Shown here: piece by piece, positions 8,501 through 16,982 of the stretch | How the letters are laid out: each line of letters opens with the position of its first letter | Numbering within the stretch: position 1 is the stretch's first letter | DNA from: a virus | Direction: 5' to 3' (one strand) | IMG/VR virus record: IMGVR_UViG_3300047552_000341 | Coordinates: 1 to 40,958 of that record | Length of the DNA stretch: 40,958 bases | Translations under genes and position numbers: made by a program | Notes under the pieces: generated by a model | What the model saw: the letters and a program-made list of their open reading frames with translations, nothing else | Told to the model about the DNA's origin: nothing | Databases searched by the model: none

Positions 8501-11500
8501 TGATCTATGACGAGGCGAAGATGGAGGGTGAGTTTGCCAAGTCCAGCTTCTACATCGACAACGACCCGATCAATGGCGCGGCTGCTCGCTTGTATGTTCA
8601 GAATTCACCGTTCGGCTTTGGCAACAAGGATTTTGACAGCGTCAACGAAGCGGTGCAGTTCATCCGCGATAACGCTGGTCGCACGCTTGACCCTGCCATC
8701 AAAGAGTACGTGCCGCCTGTGCCGGACGACATGCGCACGCGCGTCATCGCTGGTGGTCAGGAAATCACCAGCAACCTGAGCTTGTACATCGAGCGCGAGG
8801 CCGATATCAGTTCTGGCCGTGTGCTTGGTGAAACCATTGGTTTGGACATCAAGCCTCGCACCTCGACGATCAAGGGTGTGAACAAGGTGGTGCAGCTCGA
8901 TATGCTGCTTGAGCGTTTGAACCGCGACCAGCAGGCCGATGCCGTTGCGTCTCGTCAGTCTGCGATCACCGAGCTGGAGCAGTTGATTTCTAATGGCGTG
9001 ACTGAGGCAAACGTCGAAGCGCCTGGCAGTCTGTACCGTGCTGAAATTCCAGAGGATGTGTTTGGGCGCATGCTTTTGTGGGAGGCTCCAATGGGCGAGC
9101 AGTCCCCAGAGATTCAGGCGCTGTTTGAGGACTGGGGTCTTGAGCCGTTCAAGCCACCAGTGTGGGAGCCCATCGATGGCGGCTTCCAAATTGATCGCGG
9201 TGTCAGCGGTAAGGTTGCTGTCAAGGAGCTCAAGCAGCCATCCGTTCAGGCAATCCTTGACCAGTACGGGTACCAGATTTATGAGGCCCCTGCTGGCAGT
9301 CCTGACGAGTGGGCTTTCCAATTTAAGGACGGGTCTGTGTCCTACTACAGCACGCTGACGGACGCCGAGTCTGTGGCCATCCGTGAGTGGGAGGTGGATT
9401 CTGGTGCTGAGGACGGTCGCTTTGCGTTCTATCGCCAAGGCAACCTTGCTGGCAACTATGCAACGCTGGACGAGGCTAAGGCTGCGGCCATGGACTGGTT
9501 GGGCGTGTCCGACTACACAGGCGAGTATGCCTACCGCTGGTTGGTTGACCAAATCAATTCAGGCGAGTATGGCGACGAGCTGGGCGACCCAATCATGGAG
9601 GCCCACTACGAGATTGCCAAGCGTCGCTTTCCTGGCGTTGATCCGATTGAGGCTTTGGACGATTACGACCCGAGCGCAGAAGAGGTGGCTTCGATCATCT
9701 TGCACAACAACGGCGTGCCAGGTCATTTGTTCTTTGACGGCCAGTCTCGCGCTGCCGGTCAGGGCGCTTACAACCTAGTGGTTTACGCTGATGACGTTGC
9801 CAAGATCGTTGATCGCTACGCACGCCAGACTGGTGAGCTTCTTCGCGCTACGGACAATCCTTCCGACATGGTTCAGGCTTTGCGCCTGTCGTTTGGCGAA
9901 TCGACCGAGACGCTGCTTGATGCTGGCCGCGTTCGCATCGTTGCAACGCCAGATCAAATACCTGGCGGGCCGCATCCGGCTGACGTCAAAGGCGCGACCG
10001 CACCGAACGGCTTGGTCTACATGGTGGCATCCAACCTGAGTGTGGCTGAGGCAAAGGGCATGATGCTGCACGAGGTCGGTGTTCACGTTGGCATGGAGTC
10101 CATGCTTGGGCGTGAGTTGTTTGACGAGGTGCTGTCACAGCTTGACGACGCGATCTTGCGTGGTGAGGATTGGGCGCAGCGTGCCCGCGCTTCTGTTCCT
10201 GCCGACACGGCTGCTAGTTTGGTTCGTGAGGAGCAGTTGGCCTACTTGGTGCAAAACGCGCCGGAGCTGCCAATCGTTCAGCGCATCATCGCTGCCGTTC
10301 GCGCTTGGGCTTACCGCACGTTTGAGGCTGCTCGTGGCCGGTTTCAGCTCACCGAGGCCGACTTCCGCGCTTTGGCTGTGTCTGCCTTGCACGCTGCCGC
10401 ACGCGCCGAGAAGGTAAGCGCTGAGGGCTTGTCGCCTGCGTTCTCTCGCGATCTCAAGCAAACGGCCACACGCGCGTTCCGTGAGTGGTTTGGTAAGTCT
10501 GAGCTCGTTGACGCTGCTGGCGATCCGTTGGTGATGTATCACGGAACGGCTGAGGACTTGGATGCTGTTGACCTTGGCCGCGCTGGTACCGCCACAGACA
10601 TGGGCAACATGGGCACCGGCTTCTATGTCACGCCTGAGGACTTTATCGCTGAGACTTATGCCCGCATGGCTGGTGGCGACCGTGTTGTGATGCCTTTGTT
10701 TGTTCGCGCCGAGAACGTGCTCAAGCTGGGCACGCTGGACGAGAACTACATCGCAGCCGTCACGCGTTTGACCGACGAGTGGGGCATGGCTGAAAAGCCT
10801 CAGTTCGACGGCACCAAGCAAAAGAACAAGGCATGGGCTGACGAGTTCGCGGCTGCTGCTCAGGCCCGTGGCTTTGACGCTGTTGCCGCCTACACGCCTG
10901 CTGGCGAAATGTTCCAGCTCGCCGTGTTCCGTGAGGACGCCGTCAAGCACGCCACCGAAAACACCGGCCAGTTCTCTCCGACCGACAAACGCTTGCGCTA
11001 CTCGCGCGGTGAGACGCCTGACAACGCTGGTGAAAACCCTGAGATGAAGGCAGCGGACGCCAAGGTGGCGCGTGCCAAGTCTTATGCCAAGGTGCTTCGT
11101 TCTGCCGCTGACAAGCTGGACAACGACGCCGAGGCTGTGGCTGCAATGAAGTCTGAAATGCCAGACATCATGCCGGAGGAAATCGACGACTTGCTTGGCC
11201 AGTTGCGCAAGCAGGTGCAGGGCCTTCGCGGCGTGACGCGTTCTGTGCGTGACGCCATGGGCGCTGAGGATGCTGCGGCCAAGATGCAAACCGAGGCTAT
11301 GCGTGCGGCTGATATGCTGGCGAACAACTTGGAGATGGCTGCTGTCATCGAGCGTCGCAACGTGGCGCTGAACATGAACGTGCGCTTGAAAGCAGCGTCG
11401 TTTGTGAACCAGTACAAATCTAAGGGCTTGGACTTTGAGGGCTTTGCTGCCCTGCTGGTCGGCTCTCAGCGTGTTCGTGCTGGCGCTCGTGTGTCTGTCG

Positions 11501-13668
11501 ATGCTGAGTACAAGGGCTTCCGTGGGGAGTTCTTGGGCGGCATGATTGCAGACATTGAGAAGCTGGGCCTCATGCGCGAGTTCGTGTCTGGCGTGTTTGA
11601 CCGTGATGTGTACGACGCTTTGTGGCGCTTGGGCCAAGACAAGCCGGACTTGACCGGTCTGTCGCCTCAGGCGGTGCAGTTGGCCGAAATCGTCAACAAA
11701 TACCAGCAGACCGCTCGCGATCGTCGTAATCGTTTTGGCGCTTGGATTCGTGACCTGCAAGGCTACATCACGCGCCAGTCGCACGACATGTTCAAAATCC
11801 GCGAGGCAACGGATGCCGAGTGGGTGGACTTCGTGAAGGACAAGCTCGACCTGCCCAAGATGATGCGCTTGGGTTTGATCAGCGAAGTTGACCCCATGGG
11901 CTCGTTGCGTGCTCTGTACGACGACTTTGCTGCCGGTGTGCACATGAAGGCCAGCCCGTTGGACGAGGACACGGTCGCCATGGGCAAGGGCTCGAATCTT
12001 GCGAAACGTGAATCTGTCAGCCGTGCCTTGTACTTCAAGGATGGCGTCTCGGCGTTTGAGTACAACCAGCGCTTTGGCATGGGCACCTTGGCCGAGTCCG
12101 TTGTGACTGGCCTTGATCGCTCTGCCTCTGCTGCTGCGCTGCTCAAGACCTTGGGCACCAACCCAGAGGCAACGCTCACCCGCCTGCTTGACGAGTACGA
12201 GAATTCTCTTGTGTCTGACCCTGTCAGACGCGCCAAGTTCCGCGAGCGCCGTGGTGCTGTGATGAACTTGTTGGCTCAGGTGGACGGCTCGGTGAACATC
12301 CCTGGCGATGTGACTGCGGCCAAGATCAGCTCGTTTGCCCGCTCTTGGATGAGCATGGCTAAGCTGGGCGGTGCGCTCATTTCTTCGGTGTCTGACTTGG
12401 CTGGTTACGCGGCTGAGCTGCGCTACTCCGAGGGCAAGAACATGTTTGAGGGTGTTCTTGACGGCATGAACCGACTGACTGAGGGCCGTGCCAAGAACGA
12501 GAAGGCCGACATTGTGTCTTCGCTTGGCGTGTTCCACGAGTCCGTGGCTGGCTCTGTAAGCGCTCGTTTTGACAATCCTGATTTGGTAGCTGGCAAGATG
12601 GCTGCGGCCATGCAGCAGTTCTTCAAGTTGAACGGTTTAAATTGGTGGACTGAGACGCTGCGCGACGGTGCAGCCTTGCAGCATTCGCACTACATGGCGT
12701 TGCAGGCTGGCAAGAAGTTCGACGGTCTAGACCCAGAGCTGCAGCGTTTGCTCACGCTCTACAACATCGACGGCAAGAAGTGGGACTTGTTGCGTATGGG
12801 CACCATGCAAATGGCCGACGGTCGTGCGTACATGACGCCAGAGGCTTTGCGCACCGTGCCGCGTGCTGCGCTTGAGAACTACATCACCGAGGTTGGCCGC
12901 ACAGTCAGCGACGCGTCAGTAAAGAACTTGACCGACGATTTGTCGCAGGCTCTGCGCGTGATGGCCGTTGACCGTGCCCACCATGCTGTGCTGGAGCCAA
13001 GCGCTCGCTCTCGTGCGTGGATGCTGCGTGGTTCACGCCCTGGCACTGTGCAGGGTGAGTTGCTGCGCTTCATTGGCCAGTTCAAATCGTTTAGTGTGGC
13101 GATGACGCAGATGGTCTTGGGCCGCGAGGTCTATGGCCGTGGCTATGACACCGTTGGTGAGTACATTAAGAACGGGCGCGGCGACATGGTCGGCTTGGCC
13201 TCGATGATCGGTATGTACGGCGCGTTGGGCTATGCCGCCATGGCTGGCAAGGACTTGCTCAAAGGACGCGAGCCTCGTGACCCGACCGACCCCAAGACCA
13301 TTGTGGCCGCTTTGGCTCAGGGTGGTGGCCTTGGTATCTATGGCGACTTCCTGTTCGGCGAGTACTCGCGTATGGGCCGCACGTTCACATCGTCGCTGGC
13401 TGGGCCTGTGATCGGTAATTTGGACACGCTGACCGACTTGTGGACGCGCGTGCGCAACGGTGACGACGTGGCTGCGGCTTCATTTAAGGCGTTGCTGGAC
13501 AATACACCGTTCTTGAATCTGTACTGGATTCGCCCTCTTTTGGACTACATGGTGCTGTTCCGCATTCAGGAATCGCTGAACCCTGGCTTTTTGCGCCGGA
13601 TGGAGAAGCGGATCGAACGTGAGAACGGTCAGTCATATATCTTGCCGCCGTCACAGGTAGCGTTCTAA
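5566..13668 (+). CDS. Giant polyvalent internal virion/ejection protein (2,700 aa)
   Basis: One ORF takes up a fifth of the genome, in the T7 gp16 position. Domains by eye: residues 100-225 have hydrophobic Gly/Ala-rich segments (IADPVNLATAFVPW; FGTAFGGGVLGVGG). About 304-460 is a DdrB-like/ParB-superfamily domain (IIGGNGRTLFIQRAYE; MLSNEGG). About 799-1430 looks like an ADP-ribosyltransferase-fold module with a long insertion (VWQGT near 805; AFGYGHYLA near 841; FFDGQSRAAGQG near 1390). Residues 1502-1507 carry HEVGVH, a metallopeptidase-like motif. About 1655-1805 is a second ART-like domain (YHGT at 1658; GTGFYVTP near 1682). From about 2050 to the end is a helical region (QFKSFSVAMTQMVLGREVYGRG near 2505) typical of large phage internal proteins. 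YSRGE motifs at 793 and 1812 follow or precede the domains. Such multi-domain effectors are known as polyvalent proteins and are thought to enter the cell with the DNA. Domain calls are from motif memory. Confidence 0.8.
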   Translation: MTLYFDQGGTDRVTLQDIEPSFGTKMGAAVDEAWLESYGPTAVDWVNKKRQQGEPLSAVAAADKIKGSGLAVSLKPKDNEYTDAQLDVVLGRQRELTIAKDIRDRTPWDMGSAVRGVAMFGAGIADPVNLATAFVPWTRAVGAARSLEAARLSSSALTRFGGRAGLGAIDAGISTAALEPFYAGMRRSLGDDYDAMDSVANIAFGTAFGGGVLGVGGVGVDAFRQATGRALPSARFKGMSTDDIELVTGLEREIAAGMDARDVARVLETYSPEMRKSMGFPDADATLDVVVPPAGMVTGNDARVKVGEVYEPAQWAVVDADQLTATIDKADNQFRDRNRAAYQAELQTRANNLDPSLLLSVDNPLMDVGTPTIAVDGRIIGGNGRTLFIQRAYEIGKGEDYRAALLAKLTELGIDPAQAEGIKRPVLVRRFTRQVDVKKAAMLSNEGGSTAMSALEQAKVDAERLSNIRLEADADGNFNVAGNRAGIRRWLEAVPDGERNELMSADGMLSSAGLQRLRNASLFRAYGDSPVLERLVESTNVGSRNVASALARTVGVVADAEAGIGRGELYPLSISDDIRMAVEQFENLRQMAMPVDAYLAQQDALGDALTGEARLLLSVIGRHVASSRRIADVISGYYDRVQDLGNPSQADIFGDVMTPDKLRMLQDSIDEMESRMDNAAEVVEKVEPETREAAMRAGIAQMADGRVVDVEAIIKTDPAAGGTATAQDLQSAAARNQAPESLRVADFEASGAIDAENATAPKWSGVADAQAAMDEADAMLADTLKAGDQAFKYSRGEAPGQKKATVWQGTTARFAAEPNNPLGMFRWDKINSEFGEQAQAFGYGHYLAQQAWVSQTRYRQRLTERRLSQGRSYEVSDGAGGTMILNMITSAKAFTLADGTVVHRDQKNPAMAAKAAAIYQVREFGYEGAEISFRRRIQEIENSIASETSPSMAARMRGDLADVRARLRAIYDVTKPNEVIYDEAKMEGEFAKSSFYIDNDPINGAAARLYVQNSPFGFGNKDFDSVNEAVQFIRDNAGRTLDPAIKEYVPPVPDDMRTRVIAGGQEITSNLSLYIEREADISSGRVLGETIGLDIKPRTSTIKGVNKVVQLDMLLERLNRDQQADAVASRQSAITELEQLISNGVTEANVEAPGSLYRAEIPEDVFGRMLLWEAPMGEQSPEIQALFEDWGLEPFKPPVWEPIDGGFQIDRGVSGKVAVKELKQPSVQAILDQYGYQIYEAPAGSPDEWAFQFKDGSVSYYSTLTDAESVAIREWEVDSGAEDGRFAFYRQGNLAGNYATLDEAKAAAMDWLGVSDYTGEYAYRWLVDQINSGEYGDELGDPIMEAHYEIAKRRFPGVDPIEALDDYDPSAEEVASIILHNNGVPGHLFFDGQSRAAGQGAYNLVVYADDVAKIVDRYARQTGELLRATDNPSDMVQALRLSFGESTETLLDAGRVRIVATPDQIPGGPHPADVKGATAPNGLVYMVASNLSVAEAKGMMLHEVGVHVGMESMLGRELFDEVLSQLDDAILRGEDWAQRARASVPADTAASLVREEQLAYLVQNAPELPIVQRIIAAVRAWAYRTFEAARGRFQLTEADFRALAVSALHAAARAEKVSAEGLSPAFSRDLKQTATRAFREWFGKSELVDAAGDPLVMYHGTAEDLDAVDLGRAGTATDMGNMGTGFYVTPEDFIAETYARMAGGDRVVMPLFVRAENVLKLGTLDENYIAAVTRLTDEWGMAEKPQFDGTKQKNKAWADEFAAAAQARGFDAVAAYTPAGEMFQLAVFREDAVKHATENTGQFSPTDKRLRYSRGETPDNAGENPEMKAADAKVARAKSYAKVLRSAADKLDNDAEAVAAMKSEMPDIMPEEIDDLLGQLRKQVQGLRGVTRSVRDAMGAEDAAAKMQTEAMRAADMLANNLEMAAVIERRNVALNMNVRLKAASFVNQYKSKGLDFEGFAALLVGSQRVRAGARVSVDAEYKGFRGEFLGGMIADIEKLGLMREFVSGVFDRDVYDALWRLGQDKPDLTGLSPQAVQLAEIVNKYQQTARDRRNRFGAWIRDLQGYITRQSHDMFKIREATDAEWVDFVKDKLDLPKMMRLGLISEVDPMGSLRALYDDFAAGVHMKASPLDEDTVAMGKGSNLAKRESVSRALYFKDGVSAFEYNQRFGMGTLAESVVTGLDRSASAAALLKTLGTNPEATLTRLLDEYENSLVSDPVRRAKFRERRGAVMNLLAQVDGSVNIPGDVTAAKISSFARSWMSMAKLGGALISSVSDLAGYAAELRYSEGKNMFEGVLDGMNRLTEGRAKNEKADIVSSLGVFHESVAGSVSARFDNPDLVAGKMAAAMQQFFKLNGLNWWTETLRDGAALQHSHYMALQAGKKFDGLDPELQRLLTLYNIDGKKWDLLRMGTMQMADGRAYMTPEALRTVPRAALENYITEVGRTVSDASVKNLTDDLSQALRVMAVDRAHHAVLEPSARSRAWMLRGSRPGTVQGELLRFIGQFKSFSVAMTQMVLGREVYGRGYDTVGEYIKNGRGDMVGLASMIGMYGALGYAAMAGKDLLKGREPRDPTDPKTIVAALAQGGGLGIYGDFLFGEYSRMGRTFTSSLAGPVIGNLDTLTDLWTRVRNGDDVAAASFKALLDNTPFLNLYWIRPLLDYMVLFRIQESLNPGFLRRMEKRIERENGQSYILPPSQVAF

Positions 13669-13692
13669 AATCTAGGAAACACAGGAGTCGCA

Positions 13693-15639
13693 ATGACCGT
13701 TTCAACAACCACAGCGCGATCGGGCCCGTATGCTGGCTCCGGCACGACTGGCCCATTCACCGTAGGATTCCGCTTCCTCGAAAACTCTCACATCAAGGTC
13801 GTGAAAAACGTGGCCGGTGTTGAGGAGGAGCTGGAGCTTGATGTCGACTACACCGTCACTGGTGCTGGCGCTTCGTCTGGTTCTGTGACGCTTGGTACCG
13901 CTTTGGCCACCGGCCAGACGCTGACCATCGTTCGCAACGTGCCGACGACGCAAGAGACGGACTATGTGGCTGGCGATTCGTTTCCTGCTGAATCTCACGA
14001 GCGTGCGCTTGACCAGCTCACCATGATTGCGCAGCAGCTTAAGGAGGAGGTCGATCGCTCCGCCAAGTTGCCGGTGTCGAACACCGAAGATGCGAACGCC
14101 TTGGTGGCCGACATTGTCCGTTTGGCCGATAGTGCCGACGAGCTCGATGCTGTTGCTGCAATCGTTGCTGACGTGACCACCGTGGCTGGTGTGGACACTG
14201 AGGTCACCACCGTCGCCGGTATCGCTGCCAACGTGACCACGGTTGCTGGTATTGCTGCAAACGTCACCAGTGTGGCCGGTAACGCATCCAACATCAACAC
14301 TGTGGCTGGAGTCTCATCAAACGTGACGACCGTCGCTGGCGTGTCTTCCGCTGTGACCACGGTTGCTGGCATCTCTGCGGCTGTAAGTACCGTTGCCGCT
14401 GATGGCACTGACATTGGTGCTGTTGCGGCCATCTCCGTCGACGTTCAAGCTGTGGCCGATATTGCCAGCGACGTTTCTGCCGTTGAGAACATCGCGGCCA
14501 ACGTGACGACTGTGGCAGGTATCTCCTCCAACGTCACGACCGTGGCTGGCATCGCGGCAAACGTCACGACTGTAGCCGGTGTGTCTGCTGCTGTGTCTAC
14601 CGTGGCCACAAACATTGCGTCTGTAAACAGCGCGGCCACAAACATGGCGGCAATCATCGCTGCACCAACCGAGGCTGCAAACGCTGCCAGCTCTGCCAGC
14701 TCTGCTGCTGCAAGCGCTGCTGCTGCTGCTTCGTCTTTGGATTCGTTTGATGATCGCTACCTTGGCCCGAAGTCGTCTGACCCAACGCTTGACAACGACG
14801 GCAATGCTTTGGTGACTGGTGCGCTGTACTACAACACCACCACGCAGACCATGAAGGTCTATGACGGTGCGAATTGGATCACTGCCACGGCTGCTGGCAC
14901 GACAGCGATGAACGTCTACAAGTACGTTGCAACCGCTGGTCAGACAACATTCAGCGGTGCTGCTGCTGTCGGTGGCACGATGAGCTACACCAGTGGCAAC
15001 ATCATCGTGTTCGTGAACGGTGCTGCATTGGATAGCACAGACTACACAGCAACAAACGGTACAAGCGTTGTGCTTAGTGTTGCTGCTCGTGTAAATGATG
15101 AAGTTGTGGTGGTGGCGTTTAAGTCGTTCACGGTTGCCGACACTTACACGCAGTCTGCTGCGGATGCGTTGTTGGCTGCAAAGGCTCCGCTTGCAAGTCC
15201 CACGTTTACTGGTTTGGTTACGACTGCTGGGCAAATTAAATTCCCTGCATCTCAAAACGCATCATCTGACGCAAACACGCTGGATGATTATGAGGAGGGG
15301 ATTTGGACACCCACTTTAAGCTCTAGCGGTACTGCTCCGACTGTCTCAACATACGATGGTCGGTTTGGTAGGTATATCAAAATCGGAGGGCAAGTGACTG
15401 CCATCTGTTATATCAGAGCAACGATTTCTAGCATCGGCTCTGGTAATCCAGTCGTTACAGGTCTTCCATTTTCAGATGGAGCTGGCTACCTAACTGGGCC
15501 TTCAATCGGAATCTACAACATTCTAAACACTCGCCCGACTTACGCATATATTAGCGGTACATCCGTTCTATTAGAAGGCTCTGCTTACACGACTACCGCC
15601 CTTGGTTATTTAACTTTTTCACTTACCTATTTTGTATAA
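13693..15639 (+). CDS. Tail fibre protein with T7 gp17-type N-terminal domain
   Basis: 648 aa, with GGAG 9 nt before the ATG. Residues 1-150 match the virion-anchoring domain of T7 gp17-like fibres (TVSTTTARSGPYAGSGTTGPF; YVAGDSFPAESHERALDQL). Residues 161-320 are sixteen tandem ten-residue repeats built on VTTVAGIAAN, expected to form the fibre shaft. A short Ala/Ser coiled stretch follows. Then comes an anchor motif widespread in aquatic phage fibres (DDRYLGPKSSDPTLDNDGN) and a C-terminal tip starting DDYEEGIWTPTL. The tip region (after about 15280) is visibly more A/T-rich than the shaft, as expected of exchangeable receptor-binding ends. No pectate-lyase or sialidase-like catalytic motif was recognised. 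Role: primary receptor binding. Confidence 0.88.
   Translation: MTVSTTTARSGPYAGSGTTGPFTVGFRFLENSHIKVVKNVAGVEEELELDVDYTVTGAGASSGSVTLGTALATGQTLTIVRNVPTTQETDYVAGDSFPAESHERALDQLTMIAQQLKEEVDRSAKLPVSNTEDANALVADIVRLADSADELDAVAAIVADVTTVAGVDTEVTTVAGIAANVTTVAGIAANVTSVAGNASNINTVAGVSSNVTTVAGVSSAVTTVAGISAAVSTVAADGTDIGAVAAISVDVQAVADIASDVSAVENIAANVTTVAGISSNVTTVAGIAANVTTVAGVSAAVSTVATNIASVNSAATNMAAIIAAPTEAANAASSASSAAASAAAAASSLDSFDDRYLGPKSSDPTLDNDGNALVTGALYYNTTTQTMKVYDGANWITATAAGTTAMNVYKYVATAGQTTFSGAAAVGGTMSYTSGNIIVFVNGAALDSTDYTATNGTSVVLSVAARVNDEVVVVAFKSFTVADTYTQSAADALLAAKAPLASPTFTGLVTTAGQIKFPASQNASSDANTLDDYEEGIWTPTLSSSGTAPTVSTYDGRFGRYIKIGGQVTAICYIRATISSIGSGNPVVTGLPFSDGAGYLTGPSIGIYNILNTRPTYAYISGTSVLLEGSAYTTTALGYLTFSLTYFV
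14173..14652 (+). repeat. 16 x 30-bp in-frame repeat in the fibre shaft
   Basis: Translation gives sixteen consecutive decapeptides: units 1-7 and 12-14 are close to V-T-T-V-A-G-[IV]-x-x-x, and units 8-11 and 15-16 are degenerate. The period is exactly 30 bp, and neighbouring units share long DNA identity. The repeats could change in number by slippage or recombination and so alter fibre length. Confidence 0.9.
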
Positions 15640-15653
15640 CTACGAAGTTCATT

Positions 15654-15676
15654 AGCCTGATTGGATTGGTCAGGCT
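15654..15676. other. Perfect 7-bp stem-loop between fibre genes
   Basis: AGCCTGA (15654-15660) and TCAGGCT (15670-15676) flank a 9-nt loop in the 69-nt gap after the fibre gene. No T-tract follows on the plus strand, so this is not a standard intrinsic terminator. It could be an RNA processing or stability element, or a boundary of the exchangeable fibre cassette. Confidence 0.45.
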
Positions 15677-15708
15677 GGACACAACGCCAACTTTAAGGAG
15701 AAACCCAA

Positions 15709-15966
15709 ATGGCACTCACAGAAACCAAGGTCGTAGACCAAATCACCGTCACCGAGAACGGCACTGTGCTGTACCGTGAAGCTACTCGCATCACACGCGA
15801 CGGTGAACAGATCGCGCAGACATTCCACCGCACATCGCTGACGCCTGGTCAAGACCTGACTGGCCAGCCTGACAACGTGGTTGCAATTTGCAACGTTGCA
15901 TGGACTGCTGAAGTTGTCGCCGCATACGAAGCGCAAGTCGCCGCACAGGCCGGAGGTGTTCAATGA
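15709..15966 (+). CDS. Small fibre-cassette protein of unknown function
   Basis: 85 aa. A strong AAGGAG lies upstream of the ATG. The sequence (ITVTENGTVLYREATRI; HRTSLTPGQDLTGQ; VVAICNVAWTAEVVAAYEAQ) matches a small protein I have seen often beside tail fibre genes in environmental phages, but no function is established to my knowledge. The last 4 nt overlap the next start (ATGA at 15963), so the two are probably translated together. It may assist fibre folding or decorate the fibre. It lacks membrane segments and enzyme motifs. Confidence 0.8.
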   Translation: MALTETKVVDQITVTENGTVLYREATRITRDGEQIAQTFHRTSLTPGQDLTGQPDNVVAICNVAWTAEVVAAYEAQVAAQAGGVQ

Positions 15967-16982
15967 GCAACGCAAGAGAATTAGCAGAGCTGGCCGGTAG
16001 CTACGGCACAGGCGGTTTTGTTGGGATGAAAAACCGCATCATCAATGGTGCGATGGCAATCTTTCAACGAGGCACTGCGGCAACGGCAGATGGTGTTTAC
16101 AGCGTTGACCGCTTCAAGTTAGTAAAGGGCAACGATGCCACTGAGTCAGCATCTCAAAATGCAGACGCTCCAACTGGCTTCAAATACTCTCTGCGAAATA
16201 CTGTCGCAACAGGTGATGCTTCGATCGGCGCAAGTCAGTATTCTGGTTTTGAGCACGTCATTGAGGGCTACAACATTGCAGATTTTGCATGGGGAACTGC
16301 AAGCGCCGCTTCTGTAACTTTGTCATTTTGGGTTCGTTCGTCAGTAACTGGACAATACACAGGCGGTGTTCGCAATAACGGAAGCACACGAATCTGCCCG
16401 TTTAATTTCACCGTCGATGCAGCAAACACATGGGAATACAAAACCATCACGATTGCTGGTTGCCCTGACGGAACTTGGGAATCCACAAACGGTGTTGGGA
16501 TGATTGTTGCCATATACGCCGCAATGGGATCAACTTTGGCTGGTGGAACGGCTGGAGTTTGGAACTCCACATCCAAATTTGGCAGCGGCACACCTGTAAA
16601 CGGAATCGCGTCAAACGGCAACATCTTTGCCATCACAGGCGTTCAACTAGAAAAAGGCAGCACAGCCACATCGTTTGACTACCGCCCGTATGGTACTGAG
16701 TTGGCTTTGTGTCAGCGGTACTACCAAGTGGTAGCGGTTGGCTGCTACCAAAAAGCTGTAGCCACAAACGATTCTCTTACTGTAAACACTCCGTTGCAAG
16801 TTCAAATGCGAGCCGACCCAACAGCTTCTGAGAAAACGTCTTTTGCATCATCAAATGTAAGCACAACCTATCCTGTTGGTAGTGTGATATTAAAGTCAAC
16901 TGGTTGTATGCTTCGCGCTATTGCGGCTTCGGCTGGAAACGTTGACTACCAAGCAAACTGGCAATTCTCTGCGGAGCTTTAA
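15963..16982 (+). CDS. Second receptor-binding/tail fibre-type protein
   Basis: 339 aa. The N-terminus FVGMKNRIINGAMAIFQRG and the near-C-terminal GVQLEKGSTATSFDYRPYG followed by ELALCQRYYQ are hallmarks of a large family of phage carbohydrate-binding or fibre proteins. The middle (about 60-230) is a beta-rich, jelly-roll-like section, and the C-terminal 80 residues form a short separate tip. Base composition is more A-rich than in the flanking structural genes, which points to recent exchange. With the gp17-like fibre upstream, the phage may carry two receptor-binding proteins or a branched fibre. It is coupled at both ends: ATGA upstream, and the next ATG directly follows its TAA. Confidence 0.78.
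   Translation: MSNARELAELAGSYGTGGFVGMKNRIINGAMAIFQRGTAATADGVYSVDRFKLVKGNDATESASQNADAPTGFKYSLRNTVATGDASIGASQYSGFEHVIEGYNIADFAWGTASAASVTLSFWVRSSVTGQYTGGVRNNGSTRICPFNFTVDAANTWEYKTITIAGCPDGTWESTNGVGMIVAIYAAMGSTLAGGTAGVWNSTSKFGSGTPVNGIASNGNIFAITGVQLEKGSTATSFDYRPYGTELALCQRYYQVVAVGCYQKAVATNDSLTVNTPLQVQMRADPTASEKTSFASSNVSTTYPVGSVILKSTGCMLRAIAASAGNVDYQANWQFSAEL

Noticed and set aside
10135-12537. 800-codon open frame on the minus strand inside the giant gene
   Set aside because: It is fully antisense to a gene with clear domain motifs, has no SD or family features, and its His/Gln/Leu-rich translation is typical of a shadow frame caused by biased codon use.
14173-14652. Tandem 30-bp repeats considered as a CRISPR-like array
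   Set aside because: No unique spacers between repeats; the repeats are in frame and encode fibre shaft decapeptides.
15280-16982. Fibre tip region considered as a diversity-generating retroelement target, as in BPP-1
   Set aside because: No reverse transcriptase gene, and no template-repeat copy of the fibre end was noticed.
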